Source of the DNA: an uncultured Lachnospiraceae bacterium
GTDB taxonomy: Bacteria > Bacillota > Clostridia > Lachnospirales > Lachnospiraceae
Direction: 5' to 3'
Length of the DNA: 64,000 bases
Assembly (NCBI GenBank): GCA_910579275.1
Contig: CAJTTO010000006.1
Coordinates: forward strand, 56,238-120,237
The notes under the pieces were generated by a model that saw only the letters and a program-made list of their open reading frames with translations, did no database searches and had not been told where the DNA came from. Made by a program: the position numbers and the translations under genes. This document shows positions 32,910 to 42,212 of the stretch, piece by piece (the stretch's first letter is position 1; each line of letters starts with the position of its first letter).

Positions 32910-33420
32910 GCGGTCGTCATACCTTCTTATCTGAATGATATAACGACCGCCCTAATTAGATGCACTATTCAATTTTTTCCTCTTTCCCGGATTCCTCTAT
33001 CCGTACTTATTCTTCTTTTCTTCTTTTTCTCTTGTTGTACTTCGGTTTCTCAATGACCTCATCGTACTCTTTCCATTTTCCCTGTTTTCTAACTTTCTAT
33101 CTCGAAATTCACTCCTTAATTTCTCTCTGCTCTGCTATTTTAATAGCCGCATCTTTTTTCTTTCATCTTTATTAAGGGAATTCTTCTTGTTAGATTCAGG
33201 TTTCTACCGTTGCCAAGGGACTCATCTCCTTTCTTAAGTATACCCTTTATTCTGATTGGTTACCAGTTACCGAACGTTGCATTTGCTTCTGAATGGAACT
33301 TTATCAAATGCTTTACAAAAGCTCTTTTGTACCTTAATACTTTACCTTTTGTATTTTTTATCTCTTTCTTTGGTGTAATTGTATAATAGCACTTCTTTTT
33401 TTACTTTGCAATAGTTTATG
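32910..33420 (-). ncRNA. Possible non-coding RNA or decayed gene with its own promoter
   Basis: On the minus strand TTGCAA and TATTAT are 17 bases apart (plus 33386-33414). About 450 bases of purine-rich sequence follow, with stops in every frame. Near 33225 there is GGTATACTTAAGAAAGGAG and a short frame (MSPLATVET). At the far end GCGGTCGT and ACGACCGC (32910-32917, 32943-32950) can pair. I see no known RNA family here. A frame with QGKWKEYDEVIEKPKYNKRK suggests a lost Lys-rich protein as the alternative. Confidence 0.3.
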
Positions 33421-33593
33421 TCGATTTTTTTCAATATTGGCAATTTGCCCATGACTTATCAGTTATTATGCATAGGCCTTTTCAAATTATCTGATAAATC
33501 ATCGGCAATTTTACCTATAATACGACATCGTTTTTGCACAAAAAACTTTATCTGCCTTTTTATTACAGGCCGCAGCTGCCATGACAACAGCTG

Positions 33594-35627
33594 CTACACC
33601 TTTTCTATTGCAGTCCACACCTGCATTTCATTTTCCCCGCGGTTTGCCCATGTATAGTACGGAATATATTTTAGAACAACCTGCTCTGTACGCGCTTTGC
33701 CCAGCGGATGATACAGCTCATTCCCTTCGGAATTTTCTACGATTCTCCTGCATCCGTCTGCCTGTATTGCTTTCACGGCTGTTCCCTGTATCTCTTTCTC
33801 CAGTATGGTAAACGCAGTGTCCTCCCTGATTGACAGCAAATGCAAATCCCTTCCGTTATCCGTCTCCTCCAGACAATATACAACAGGTCCGCGCATCAAC
33901 GCCGCCTTTCCAATGTTTTCCCTCACCTGGGACGATGCCGCCATCAGCCTTGCTTCCATGTCAAAGGTAATTTTTATGCATTCCTCGTCTTTCCAGACTT
34001 TGGACAGATAAAGGTAGCCGTCTTTCTGTGTGGTTTCATAACAATCCGCACGCTCAAGATGATATCTGCTGCACCATTGCGGGACGCGCAGTGCAAGACG
34101 CAAATCCGTGTCCTTTGCATGCACCTTGAGACATACTGTTCCATCCCAAGGAAAATTCGATGTTATGGTAATGTCTGTCTCCCTGTTACCTACATTTTTC
34201 GTAAGCACACTTCCGATATACAAATGTACAAAAAGCGTATTGTCGTTTTCCGTATACGCATAGGAGCCAATCGAGCTGACCAGTCTCGCAATATTGGGCG
34301 GGCAGCATGCACAGCCAAACCACTTCTGCCGCACTGGTTTCACATGGAACTTTCTTTCGTCCCTGTGACAGGCCTGCGGATTGACTTCCAGCGGATTCAC
34401 ATAGAAAAAACTTTTTCCGTCAAGTGCCATTCCGCTTAATATGCCATTGTATAACGCCCTTTCCATGACATCGGCATACTTTGCATCCGGTTTCATCTCC
34501 AGCATTCTGCGCGCAAAAAACACCAGCCCTATGGAAGCGCAGGTCTCCGCATAAGCCGTATCATTTGGCAGGTCGTATGCGAACGAGAAAGCCTCGCCAA
34601 GGTGCGTGCTTCCGATCCCGCCAGTAATATACATTTTCTTTTCCGTAATATCATTCCACAGTCTCTCGCATGCATCAAACATGCTCTCATCCTGATTCAG
34701 GCGTGCGATGTCTGACATACCTGAATACAAATAAACCGCCCGCACAGCATGCCCCACTGCCTCGTCCTGCTCCCTGACTGGCAGATGCGCCTGATTATAG
34801 GCATATCGAATTCCGTCCGGAGACTTGTCCTTGATATCCGGATGATCTTCATTGTCATAATAATATGGTTTCCGTCCCCTTTGCTCCACAAAAAACATGC
34901 TGAGATTCAAATACCTGAGATTGCCTGTCACCTCATAAAGCCTGACAAGTGCCATCTCCGCAATCTCGTGTCCCGGATATCCCTTGCACTGTCCCTGTCC
35001 GTATCCAAAATAGTGATCTATGTAATCAGCAAAACGCTCTGCTGCCTTCAGGAGCTTATCTTTCCCTGTAGCCTCATAATACGCCACTGCCCCCTCCACG
35101 AGGTGCCCGAAGCAGTAAAGCTCATGGTGGTCGCGCAGATTGGAAAAAATCATGTCCTTGCCATTAATGATATAATACGTGTCCAGATACCCGTCTTCCT
35201 GCTGCGCCTCACACACAATGTCAATTGCTTCGTCCGCAATCTTTTCAAGCACGGCATCCGGATGCTGTGTCAGAGAATATCCCACGGCTTCAATCCATTT
35301 GGAAAAGTCCGTGTCCTGAAATACAAATCCATAAAACTTATCCTCCAGATGCTCCGGGTCTTCCGGCAGTGCCTCAAATCCCCTGAATGTGTATTTCGGC
35401 TCCACATACAGCGCGCCAAGTTTCCCTTTTTCGCGGTTCATTTTTCCCGCAATTTTAAAATTACGCATACAGTAGCTCGGTGCCGCTCCCTCCACATTGT
35501 CATTGAGCGCCGCCCACTGATAGGGAATCACTTCCCTGCGGACAAGTTCCATTTCCTTTTTCCAGAATGCATCCGCTATCTGTATCCTTGCAAGGGACAA
35601 CGGTGTGCTAAATTGTTCTCTATCCAT
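33594..35627 (-). CDS. GH127 family beta-L-arabinofuranosidase
   Basis: The 677-residue protein has the (alpha/alpha)6 glycoside hydrolase layout of GH127 (HypBA1-like). The zinc and catalytic residues are visible: Glu361 and Cys363 in AYAETCAS, and Cys441-Cys442 in WFGCACCPPNIARL, the second group carrying the cysteine nucleophile. There is no signal peptide, so it acts inside the cell on short arabinosides that have been imported. It follows a CarD-like gene by 24 bases in the same direction. Regulation by sugar is not visible in the sequence. Confidence 0.94.
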   Translation of the reverse strand: MDREQFSTPLSLARIQIADAFWKKEMELVRREVIPYQWAALNDNVEGAAPSYCMRNFKIAGKMNREKGKLGALYVEPKYTFRGFEALPEDPEHLEDKFYGFVFQDTDFSKWIEAVGYSLTQHPDAVLEKIADEAIDIVCEAQQEDGYLDTYYIINGKDMIFSNLRDHHELYCFGHLVEGAVAYYEATGKDKLLKAAERFADYIDHYFGYGQGQCKGYPGHEIAEMALVRLYEVTGNLRYLNLSMFFVEQRGRKPYYYDNEDHPDIKDKSPDGIRYAYNQAHLPVREQDEAVGHAVRAVYLYSGMSDIARLNQDESMFDACERLWNDITEKKMYITGGIGSTHLGEAFSFAYDLPNDTAYAETCASIGLVFFARRMLEMKPDAKYADVMERALYNGILSGMALDGKSFFYVNPLEVNPQACHRDERKFHVKPVRQKWFGCACCPPNIARLVSSIGSYAYTENDNTLFVHLYIGSVLTKNVGNRETDITITSNFPWDGTVCLKVHAKDTDLRLALRVPQWCSRYHLERADCYETTQKDGYLYLSKVWKDEECIKITFDMEARLMAASSQVRENIGKAALMRGPVVYCLEETDNGRDLHLLSIREDTAFTILEKEIQGTAVKAIQADGCRRIVENSEGNELYHPLGKARTEQVVLKYIPYYTWANRGENEMQVWTAIEKV

Positions 35628-35651
35628 ATCAACCCTCCGTTCCGCTCAGTC

Positions 35652-35954
35652 CTATTTACGGTCTGCCCTGCGTTTTTCGAGCACGTATCCGACTTCATTC
35701 TTTACCAGTTCTGCCTGTTCATTAAAATGCGCATCCTGTTGTAACGCCAACGCATCCTCAAACGTTATCAGGTTTCGAAGCTGTACCGTATGGTTTTCAA
35801 CAGGAATGTATGACTTCTTTGTTTTATCAAACACCGACCGTAAAAGATAATAATAATATGTATCTTTTCTGCTGTCAGAAAGCTTCACAATATCATCTAC
35901 CACACACACGCCAATTGTCTCGCTGTATATGATTTCTTTCTTCTGAAACAACAA
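35652..35954 (-). CDS. CarD/CdnL-TRCF RNA polymerase-interacting domain protein (short)
   Basis: The 100-residue protein begins MLFQKKEIIYSETIGVCVVDDIVKL and continues with a YYYLLRSVFDKTKKSYIPVENHTVQLRNLIT segment, the pattern of the RNA polymerase-interacting domain of CarD, CdnL and TRCF. Full CarD adds a DNA-binding helical domain of about 90 residues that is mostly missing here; a short helix (LQQDAHFNEQAELVKNEVG) remains. It may tune RNA polymerase at certain promoters. It sits between a coiled-coil gene and GH127. Confidence 0.78.
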   Translation of the reverse strand: MLFQKKEIIYSETIGVCVVDDIVKLSDSRKDTYYYYLLRSVFDKTKKSYIPVENHTVQLRNLITFEDALALQQDAHFNEQAELVKNEVGYVLEKRRADRK

Positions 35955-35984
35955 ACTTATCCCCCCAGATTCTCTCTCTGTCTT

Positions 35985-36521
35985 TTATGCACGCAGTGCA
36001 TCCATATCCCGCATAATTTCCTTATCCGTCTGGTTTAGCAGCTGTGTATGATAAGCCAGACGCCTGTCTACTTTTGCCACGGCTTCCGACAAGTAGTCAA
36101 AACGTGCACAAATCTGCTTTTCCATTTGCCTTTGATTTGCTTTTAGTTCATTGACATCATGTTTCAATTCCCTGATGTCGCTTTCCACGCTGTCTAGGCG
36201 TTCCTCTACCCTGTCCAGACGTTCTTCTACCCTGTCTAGGCGTTCCTCTACCCTGTCTAGGCGTTCCTCCACCCTATCCAGACGTTCCTCTACCCTGTCT
36301 AGGCGCACCTCTATATTATCCAGTCGTTCTTCGATTCCATCCAGTCGGCTTTCAATGCGATCCAGTTTACCTTCCATCTGATCCTGCCGGCCTTCTATGC
36401 GATCCAGCTTGACTTCCATCTGATCCTGTCGGTTCTCTATACGATCCAGTCGGTTGCCAATCGGCTGTAATTTAAGATCCATCAGCTGCGCAATTGCCTG
36501 TAGGTCTTTTTCATCCAACAT
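35985..36521 (-). CDS. Coiled-coil protein with tandem heptad repeats
   Basis: This 178-residue protein is almost all coiled coil. Residues about 20-110 are repeated heptads of the type RLDRVEE, RIENRQDQME and RLDGIEE; the DNA is a 21-base tandem repeat in which at least five copies are nearly identical. No signal, membrane helix or enzyme motif is seen. The C-terminal part (ELKHDVNELKANQRQMEKQICARFDYLSEAVAKVDRRLAYHTQLLNQTDKEI) is also helical. Such proteins are often annotated as unknown or as phage- or plasmid-like. The near-identical repeats make the copy number likely to vary between strains. Confidence 0.85.
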   Translation of the reverse strand: MLDEKDLQAIAQLMDLKLQPIGNRLDRIENRQDQMEVKLDRIEGRQDQMEGKLDRIESRLDGIEERLDNIEVRLDRVEERLDRVEERLDRVEERLDRVEERLDRVEERLDSVESDIRELKHDVNELKANQRQMEKQICARFDYLSEAVAKVDRRLAYHTQLLNQTDKEIMRDMDALRA

Positions 36522-36740
36522 TTTCTTTCACTCCTCCCCTGTCATTCTTTACTGCTTATTGTAACTCTATCAAATATTTTTTTTGCTGTCCACTCGAAAT
36601 GTAAAAACTCAAACAACTATTTTATTTTTAGCAAATTTAACCAATATCAATTCACGCATACAGCGAAATATTATATTATTTTCCCATACGCTATCCCAAA
36701 AATAAAATAGTGTCTTTCCTATTCGGAAACAACACTATCT
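36522..36740. other. Intergenic hairpins upstream of the coiled-coil gene
   Basis: ACTATTTTATTTTTAG near 36615 is matched in reverse near 36700. A second hairpin (ATAGTGT...ACACTAT, 36707-36738) follows. No gene is visible. A possible promoter for the coiled-coil gene on the minus strand (TGGACA, 17, TAGAGT) is weak. Confidence 0.4.
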
Positions 36741-36965
36741 TACTTTGCAATATGAAGTTCCATTACCCTCTTGTTTTTCCTTCCTGCCTGACATCATCAG
36801 AGTTACTTCCCTTTCATACCAGCCGGCTGTACGCGAAACCAGCCTGCCAGCAGAGAATTTGTTCCGCTTGCTCGATATGACCAGACGATTTTTACTGCTG
36901 TTAAAATCCCCCTTCTCTCTGATGATATTATCGGCGAAAACAGGTAAAACATTAACCTTTTATGC
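36735..36965 (-). pseudogene. Possible gene remnant with no start codon
   Basis: On the minus strand one frame stays open for 73 codons after a TAA, with ordinary amino-acid composition (NIIREKGDFNSSKNRLVISS, AGRLVSRTAGWYEREVTLMM, SGRKEKQEGNGTSYCK). It has no ATG, GTG or TTG near its beginning and no ribosome-binding site. I do not recognise the protein. It may be chance. Confidence 0.25.
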
Positions 36966-36985
36966 CAAATAAAAACAGGGGACAC

Positions 36986-37026
36986 GCAAAAACCGGCTGC
37001 TCCAGAGCATGTCGGAACAGCCAGTT
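36986..37026 (-). terminator. Terminator of the glgC-glgD operon
   Basis: On the minus strand AACTGGCTGTTCC pairs with GGAGCAGCCGGTT (one mismatch) around a 10-base loop, and TTTTTGC follows. It starts 17 bases after the glgD stop. Confidence 0.8.
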
Positions 37027-37042
37027 CTATCTGTTATAGCTA

Positions 37043-38191
37043 TTATACCAGTTTACGCTTCTCGACGAAGACTGGGAAAGACTCCGTTCCCTTTAATTCC
37101 TTGTAGGACGAAATCCTTACATTCTTGTCCGTGATTGCGTGCTCCACGGTCGCACCTGTCTCAATGACGGTATCCTGCATCAGTACGCAGTTTCTTACTT
37201 TTGCACCTTTGCCGACCTTGACGCCTCTAAAGAGAATGCTGTTCTCTACCTCACCCTCAATGACGCAGCCGTCTGCTGCCATCACATTTTTAACATGTGA
37301 TCCTACAGCGTATCTCGTCGGGTTGTCGTCACGAATCTTTGTATAAATCGGACTCGGTGTGAAAAGTGCATTTACATTCTCCTCTTTCAACATCTTCATA
37401 TTTTCTGCAAAATATGTATTGAGGTCAAGAATTCGTGCAAAGTAGCCATCATGGCGATACGCCTTTACCACCAGCGTATTCAGCTGTGGTGATATAATGT
37501 CACGCTCGAAATACGTAAGCCCGTTGACATACGACTGACGTATCTGGCCTATCAGCAGTTCTCTCTCAATGACATAGATGTTCATGGACACATTTTTTTG
37601 TCCGCTCTCCTTGTCATTTACTACAATTTTCTGCACCCTGCCATCCGCGTCAATATCAAGCGTGTAGTATAAATCTTTCTTTGTCACGTCAATATCGCGC
37701 AGCGCCTTCGGTATATCCTCTCTGGTGTAGGCAATCGTCACGTCCGCGCCGCTGTCAATGTGCTGCTGCAGCAAATCTTTAAAATCAAAGTTAACCGCTA
37801 TATTTGTATCTGCCATTATAACATATTTTTCTTTCTGGCGTTTCAGATAATCTATGATGCTTGCAATAGCTTCAACCCTGCCGTTATAGATATTTACCGT
37901 CTTCTGTGCAAAGGGAGGAATAATGTTGAGTCCGCCCTTTTTGCGTGTCAAATCCCACTCTCTACCAGAACCTAAGTGATCCATGAGTGAATGATAATTT
38001 CTTTTTACAATCAACGAAATATTGTCAATACCACAGTTTACCATGCTGGAAAGCATAAAGTCTACCAGTCTGTAACGGCTTGCAAACGGTATTGATGCCA
38101 TCAGCCTTTCGGTAACGAGCTCTGGTACTAACGAATCATAGCTGTTTGGAAACAATATGCCCATTGCTGAATCTGCATTTGAATTTATCAT
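37043..38191 (-). CDS. glgD: GlgD, regulatory partner of glucose-1-phosphate adenylyltransferase
   Basis: This 382-residue protein is similar to GlgC in fold, but the nucleotide-binding Gly-rich motif is changed to MGILFPNSYDSLVPELVTERLMASIPFASRYRLVDFMLSSM. A left-handed beta-helix C-terminus is recognisable (VIEGEVENSILFRGVKVGKGAKVRNCVLMQDTVIETGATVEHAI). In Firmicutes GlgD pairs with GlgC to form the active ADP-glucose pyrophosphorylase complex. Its start overlaps glgC by 4 bases. Confidence 0.95.
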   Translation of the reverse strand: MINSNADSAMGILFPNSYDSLVPELVTERLMASIPFASRYRLVDFMLSSMVNCGIDNISLIVKRNYHSLMDHLGSGREWDLTRKKGGLNIIPPFAQKTVNIYNGRVEAIASIIDYLKRQKEKYVIMADTNIAVNFDFKDLLQQHIDSGADVTIAYTREDIPKALRDIDVTKKDLYYTLDIDADGRVQKIVVNDKESGQKNVSMNIYVIERELLIGQIRQSYVNGLTYFERDIISPQLNTLVVKAYRHDGYFARILDLNTYFAENMKMLKEENVNALFTPSPIYTKIRDDNPTRYAVGSHVKNVMAADGCVIEGEVENSILFRGVKVGKGAKVRNCVLMQDTVIETGATVEHAITDKNVRISSYKELKGTESFPVFVEKRKLV

Positions 38192-39393
38192 ACTCTGTCA
38201 CCTCCCTTTACATCTTCTGACACCATGGCATCCGGCCCCACTACCGCACCCTCGCCAATCGTCACATTCGAGCCAACTGTGGCAACGCCCTTCGCATCCC
38301 CTTCAGGCATAGCGCCAACAACGGCGTCCTTTTCTATCACTACGTTCTCCGCTATAATGCAGTGCTTAATCTGTGCGCCCGCCTTGATGGTGCTTCCGCC
38401 CATTATGACAGCATCTTCCACCACTGCACCCTTCTCAATCTTCACGCCTGCAAACAGTACGGAGTGCTTCACTTCGCCGTCAATGCTGCATCCATCCGTA
38501 ACCATGCAGTTCTCGAGCACAGCATCCTCGCCGATGCGGTGTCCTGTCATACCGCTGTTCCTGCTGTAAATGCGCCAGCCATCATCAAACAGATTGATAC
38601 CGCTGTTCTCAGGGTCAAGAACCTCCATATTTGCCTCCCAGAGAGACGATATGGTTCCTACATCTTTCCAGTAACCGTCAAAACGATATGCATACATGTC
38701 CCTCTTGTCCTTTAACAGGTTCGGGATAATGTTATTGCCAAAATCATTTGCGGAATTCGGATCGTTCTCGTCATCAACCAGATACTTCTTTAAGATATCC
38801 CAGTTGAAAATGTAAATACCCATGGATGCCAGATTTGACTTCGGCTCCTTTGGTTTCTCCTGAAATTCCGTAATCTTGTCATTTTCATCGGTAACCATCA
38901 GTCCGAAACGACTTGCCTCGTCCCATGGCACCTCCATAACAGCAACACTGAACTCCGCGCCCTTTTCCTTATGGAATCTCAGAAAATCGCTGTAATCCTG
39001 TTTGCAAATCTGATCACCGGAAAGGATAATCACATACTTTGGATCATACCGCTCTATAAAGTTGATGTTCTGGTAAATTGCGTTGGCTGTTCCCTTGTAC
39101 CAGTCAGAACCGGTTGCCTTCTGGTAAGGAGGGAGTACATGAACCCCGCCATGTAACCTGTCCAAATCCCACGGTTGTCCGTTTCCTATGTACTCATTCA
39201 GCACAAGCGGCTGATACTGTGTAAGAATACCTACTGTATCAATCCCCGAATTCACGCAGTTCGACAGCGGGAAATCAATAATTCTGTATTTTCCCCCAAA
39301 CGGAACTGCAGGTTTTGCCAGTTTCTGCGTCAATGTATAAAGACGTGAGCCCTGACCGCCGGCAAGCAGCATTGCAATCATTTCTTTAGCCAT
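38188..39393 (-). CDS. glgC: Glucose-1-phosphate adenylyltransferase GlgC
   Basis: This 401-residue enzyme has MLLAGGQGSRLYTLTQKLAKPAVPFGGKYRIIDFPLSNCVNSGI, SGDQICKQDYSDFL, the sugar-binding region FQEKPKEPKSNLASMGIYIF and a beta-helix C-terminus. It makes ADP-glucose, the donor for glycogen. GGAGG precedes the ATG. It is the first gene of the glgC-glgD pair; no glgA or glgB is in the window. Confidence 0.97.
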   Translation of the reverse strand: MAKEMIAMLLAGGQGSRLYTLTQKLAKPAVPFGGKYRIIDFPLSNCVNSGIDTVGILTQYQPLVLNEYIGNGQPWDLDRLHGGVHVLPPYQKATGSDWYKGTANAIYQNINFIERYDPKYVIILSGDQICKQDYSDFLRFHKEKGAEFSVAVMEVPWDEASRFGLMVTDENDKITEFQEKPKEPKSNLASMGIYIFNWDILKKYLVDDENDPNSANDFGNNIIPNLLKDKRDMYAYRFDGYWKDVGTISSLWEANMEVLDPENSGINLFDDGWRIYSRNSGMTGHRIGEDAVLENCMVTDGCSIDGEVKHSVLFAGVKIEKGAVVEDAVIMGGSTIKAGAQIKHCIIAENVVIEKDAVVGAMPEGDAKGVATVGSNVTIGEGAVVGPDAMVSEDVKGGDRV

Positions 39394-39482
39394 AAAATAC
39401 CTCCAATCCTACTTTAATGTTTCTTAAAACCCATCAGTTTTATTAAAATTATACTATAATACGTAAAAAAATGGTAGTGTTT

Positions 39483-39510
39483 TGTATATTTTATTTAATA
39501 AATTTATCAA
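39483..39510 (-). promoter_or_regulatory. Candidate promoter of glgC-glgD
   Basis: On the minus strand TTGATA (plus 39505-39510) and TATACA (plus 39483-39488) are 16 bases apart. A second TATAAT nearer to the gene (plus about 39450-39455) lacks a good -35 box. Confidence 0.4.
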
Positions 39511-39711
39511 ATAGTTTCTATTATATATTATTCAATTGCAATTTAAATATGCCCATTTTTTCCCACTGCAAAAAGCATTTGGGTGCAAAAAAACCATATC
39601 ATTGCATTTTTTGTCAATAATACGGTTTTTTGCTTCAGTTTAGCTATAGAAAACGAACTGATGCAAATTGCTTTCGCAATTTATGTAAAATCAAGTCATG
39701 TTCTTTTCTAC

Positions 39712-39854
39712 GTTACTGTTCAGACGTCCGCCAAAGCAGTAGGAATCATGCGCCAAAATGCTTGTCTTTTAGCATTTTGTGTGCAAAATCTGTTATAATT
39801 CACTCCTTAATAGCTTGTATGCCAATAAAAACTGACGTGGGTGTGAATTGTAAC
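39712..39854 (+). repeat. Dispersed repeat family B, copy 2
   Basis: The unit begins GTTACTGTTCAGACGTC and ends GGTGTGAATTGTAAC, in the same orientation as copy 1. It is flanked by pieces related to family A (CTATAGAAAACGAACTGATGCAA near 39643, and CTTTTCTACAGCTCCTAA near 39856), as if B were inserted in an A element. The rest of the 475-base gap has AT-rich sequence. Confidence 0.8.
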
Positions 39855-39868
39855 CTTTTCTACAGCTC

Positions 39869-42157
39869 CTAAACTCTGTTGTAATTAATCAGACACCCTT
39901 TTAAAATAATCTGCCTTTCCTCATCTGTCAGTTCACCGAGCGTCAGTTCGAACTCTGTTTTCCGGTCTTTCCCGACAACATACGCCTTGATGGCGTCAGC
40001 CTTGTCCGCGACCGCCTTTCTGATGCCCGGTATGTAAATATAATCAAGGTTTTTAAACGGAAGCTCGCCTTCCTTAATAAGAAACGGTAACATTCCCCAG
40101 TTAATCAGGTTTGAGCGGTAGCGCTTGGTCGCATACTCATTTGCAATATTCGCCCATCCGCCAAGCACTTTCTGGCAGCTTGCCGCCTGTTCTCTTGCGG
40201 AACCGTCACCCGGCTTCACTGCAAAGATTGTGCTTCCGATACCTGTATTGCTGCGGTCCGCATCCGGTGTAATGGTCTTCATCATACTCCATGCATCCTC
40301 AAGCTCCGCAAACTTCCGTACCGGACAAGCCTTCTCCTCCCGCGCTTTCTCCGCAGCCTGAATTTCCTTTGCAAGCCTTACATAGTTCGGATCCTTGCGG
40401 GACAACGTGAACTCTGCAAGCCCCAGCGGATTCGACCGGTACGAAGATGTCTCGCCGGACGGGATCAGCTCGTCTGTCGTCGTCACGGGGTCGTGTATCT
40501 CGGAAACAACCTTTAGCATCAGATTGTCTGTCAGCTCAACCATCGCGGGCCAGTCCTTGATATTCGGGCCAAACTGAATCTCAACCGACTCGTCGGCAAC
40601 GCCCTTGGAATCAAACACACGGTTCTCATATATCTTCTTATCAAAGAAATATTTATACTTCGCAAAGTCGCCGTCAAACGCAGTTGCAGGCGTCAGGTAT
40701 CCCTTGTTTGCGGCTGTTGCCGCAATTGAGCGTGCATCCATCAGCGCAACGGACGCAATCTGCCCGCTCTGAAGCTTGGAACCCTCGCGGTTCGGGAAGT
40801 TTCTTGTAGAGTGGCGGATAGAAAACGCATTGTTTGCGGGCGTGTCTCCTGCGCCAAAGCACGGACCGCAGAAAGCAGTCTTTAACACGGCACCCGTCTG
40901 CATCAGCTTCGCCGCGCAGCCATTTTTCACAAGCTCCATGTAGACTGGCATGGACGCCGGGTATACACTCAGCGTAAACGCGTCCGGTCCGATACTTGCA
41001 TTGTCAAGAATGTCGGCAGCCGCACAGATATTCTCAAAACCACCGCCTGCGCAGCCGGCAATGATTCCCTGTTCCACATATAGTTTTCCGTTTCTTACTT
41101 TATCCTTAAGTGTAAAGTCAACCGCACCGTCAAGGCTGACAAGCGCTTTCTTCTCACAGTCGTCAAGGATATCCATCAGGTTCGCATTCAGCTCGTCAAT
41201 CGTGTAGGTGTTGCTTGGGTGGAACGGCATGGCAATCATCGGCCTCACCTTGCCCAAGTCGACTTTGATGCATCCGTCATAGTATGCCGTCTCTCCCGGA
41301 TTCAGTTCGACATAGTCCTCACTTCTTCCATGAATCTGATAAAATTCCTTAATCGCATCGTCCGTTCTCCAGATGGAAGACAGGCAGGTCGTCTCCGTCG
41401 TCATAACATCGACGCCAATTCGAAAATCAGCGGAAAGCGATGACACGCCGGGACCCACGAATTCCATTACTTTATTTTTAACATAACCATTCTTAAATAC
41501 CGCGCCGATAATCGCAAGCGCAACGTCCTGCGGTCCTACTCCCTTTACCGGCTCTCCCTCAAGGTATACCGCAACCACGCCCGGCATATTGATGTCATAT
41601 GTCTGATTCAGGAGCTGCTTTACAAGTTCCGGCCCTCCCTCGCCCATAGCCATCGTCCCAAGCGCTCCGTAACGCGTATGCGAATCCGAGCCGAGAATCA
41701 TCCTGCCGCCGCCCGCAAGCATTTCGCGCGCATACTGATGGATAACCGCCTGATGAGGCGGCACGTAAACGCCGCCGTATTTCTTTGCACAAGTCAGGCC
41801 AAACATGTGGTCATCCTCATTAATCGTACCGCCCACTGCACAGAGCGAATTATGGCAGTTTGTGAGCACATACGGCACCGGAAATTTCGTCAGCCCCGAT
41901 GCGCGCGCCGTCTGAATAATGCCCACAAACGTAATATCATGCGAAGTCAATTTATCAAATTTAATTTTTAGTTTATCCATGCTGTCAGAAGTATTGTGGT
42001 TCTTCAGGATGCCGTAGGCAATTGTTTGCCGCGCTGCCTCCTCGCGATTCACATCCCTGCCTGTCTTTGCTTTTATGGCTGCGGCTGACTCCGCGTTATC
42101 GTCAATCAGCTCTGTACCATTCACAAGATAAACTCCATTTTCCATTAACTCAATCAT
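39869..42157 (-). CDS. Aconitase-family hydratase (YbhJ-like)
   Basis: The 762-residue protein (from ATG 42157; a GTG at 42169 is possible) has the aconitase layout. The iron-sulfur cysteines are seen in GSDSHTRYG and TTETTCLS surroundings, in IIAGCAGGGFENI and in TAFCGPCFGAGDTPANN, followed by a C-terminal swivel domain with EYATKRYRSNLINWGM. It resembles the YbhJ-like group of hydratases more than citrate-cycle AcnA, so the substrate could be a citrate-like acid other than citrate. It is a single-gene unit. Confidence 0.85.
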   Translation of the reverse strand: MIELMENGVYLVNGTELIDDNAESAAAIKAKTGRDVNREEAARQTIAYGILKNHNTSDSMDKLKIKFDKLTSHDITFVGIIQTARASGLTKFPVPYVLTNCHNSLCAVGGTINEDDHMFGLTCAKKYGGVYVPPHQAVIHQYAREMLAGGGRMILGSDSHTRYGALGTMAMGEGGPELVKQLLNQTYDINMPGVVAVYLEGEPVKGVGPQDVALAIIGAVFKNGYVKNKVMEFVGPGVSSLSADFRIGVDVMTTETTCLSSIWRTDDAIKEFYQIHGRSEDYVELNPGETAYYDGCIKVDLGKVRPMIAMPFHPSNTYTIDELNANLMDILDDCEKKALVSLDGAVDFTLKDKVRNGKLYVEQGIIAGCAGGGFENICAAADILDNASIGPDAFTLSVYPASMPVYMELVKNGCAAKLMQTGAVLKTAFCGPCFGAGDTPANNAFSIRHSTRNFPNREGSKLQSGQIASVALMDARSIAATAANKGYLTPATAFDGDFAKYKYFFDKKIYENRVFDSKGVADESVEIQFGPNIKDWPAMVELTDNLMLKVVSEIHDPVTTTDELIPSGETSSYRSNPLGLAEFTLSRKDPNYVRLAKEIQAAEKAREEKACPVRKFAELEDAWSMMKTITPDADRSNTGIGSTIFAVKPGDGSAREQAASCQKVLGGWANIANEYATKRYRSNLINWGMLPFLIKEGELPFKNLDYIYIPGIRKAVADKADAIKAYVVGKDRKTEFELTLGELTDEERQIILKGCLINYNRV

Positions 42158-42212
42158 TTTGTACACCAACCCTTTCTGTCAAGAGCCTCTATCAAAACTC
42201 CGTCTAAGTCTG

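Noticed and set aside
32960..33175. A plus-strand open frame of 71 codons rich in Ser, Phe and Leu.
   Set aside because: The composition reflects the pyrimidine-rich strand only; it has no ribosome-binding site and no domain pattern.
36195..36330. Regular 21-base repeats that resemble a CRISPR array at first sight.
   Set aside because: There are no spacers; the repeats are contiguous and in frame, and they encode coiled-coil heptads.
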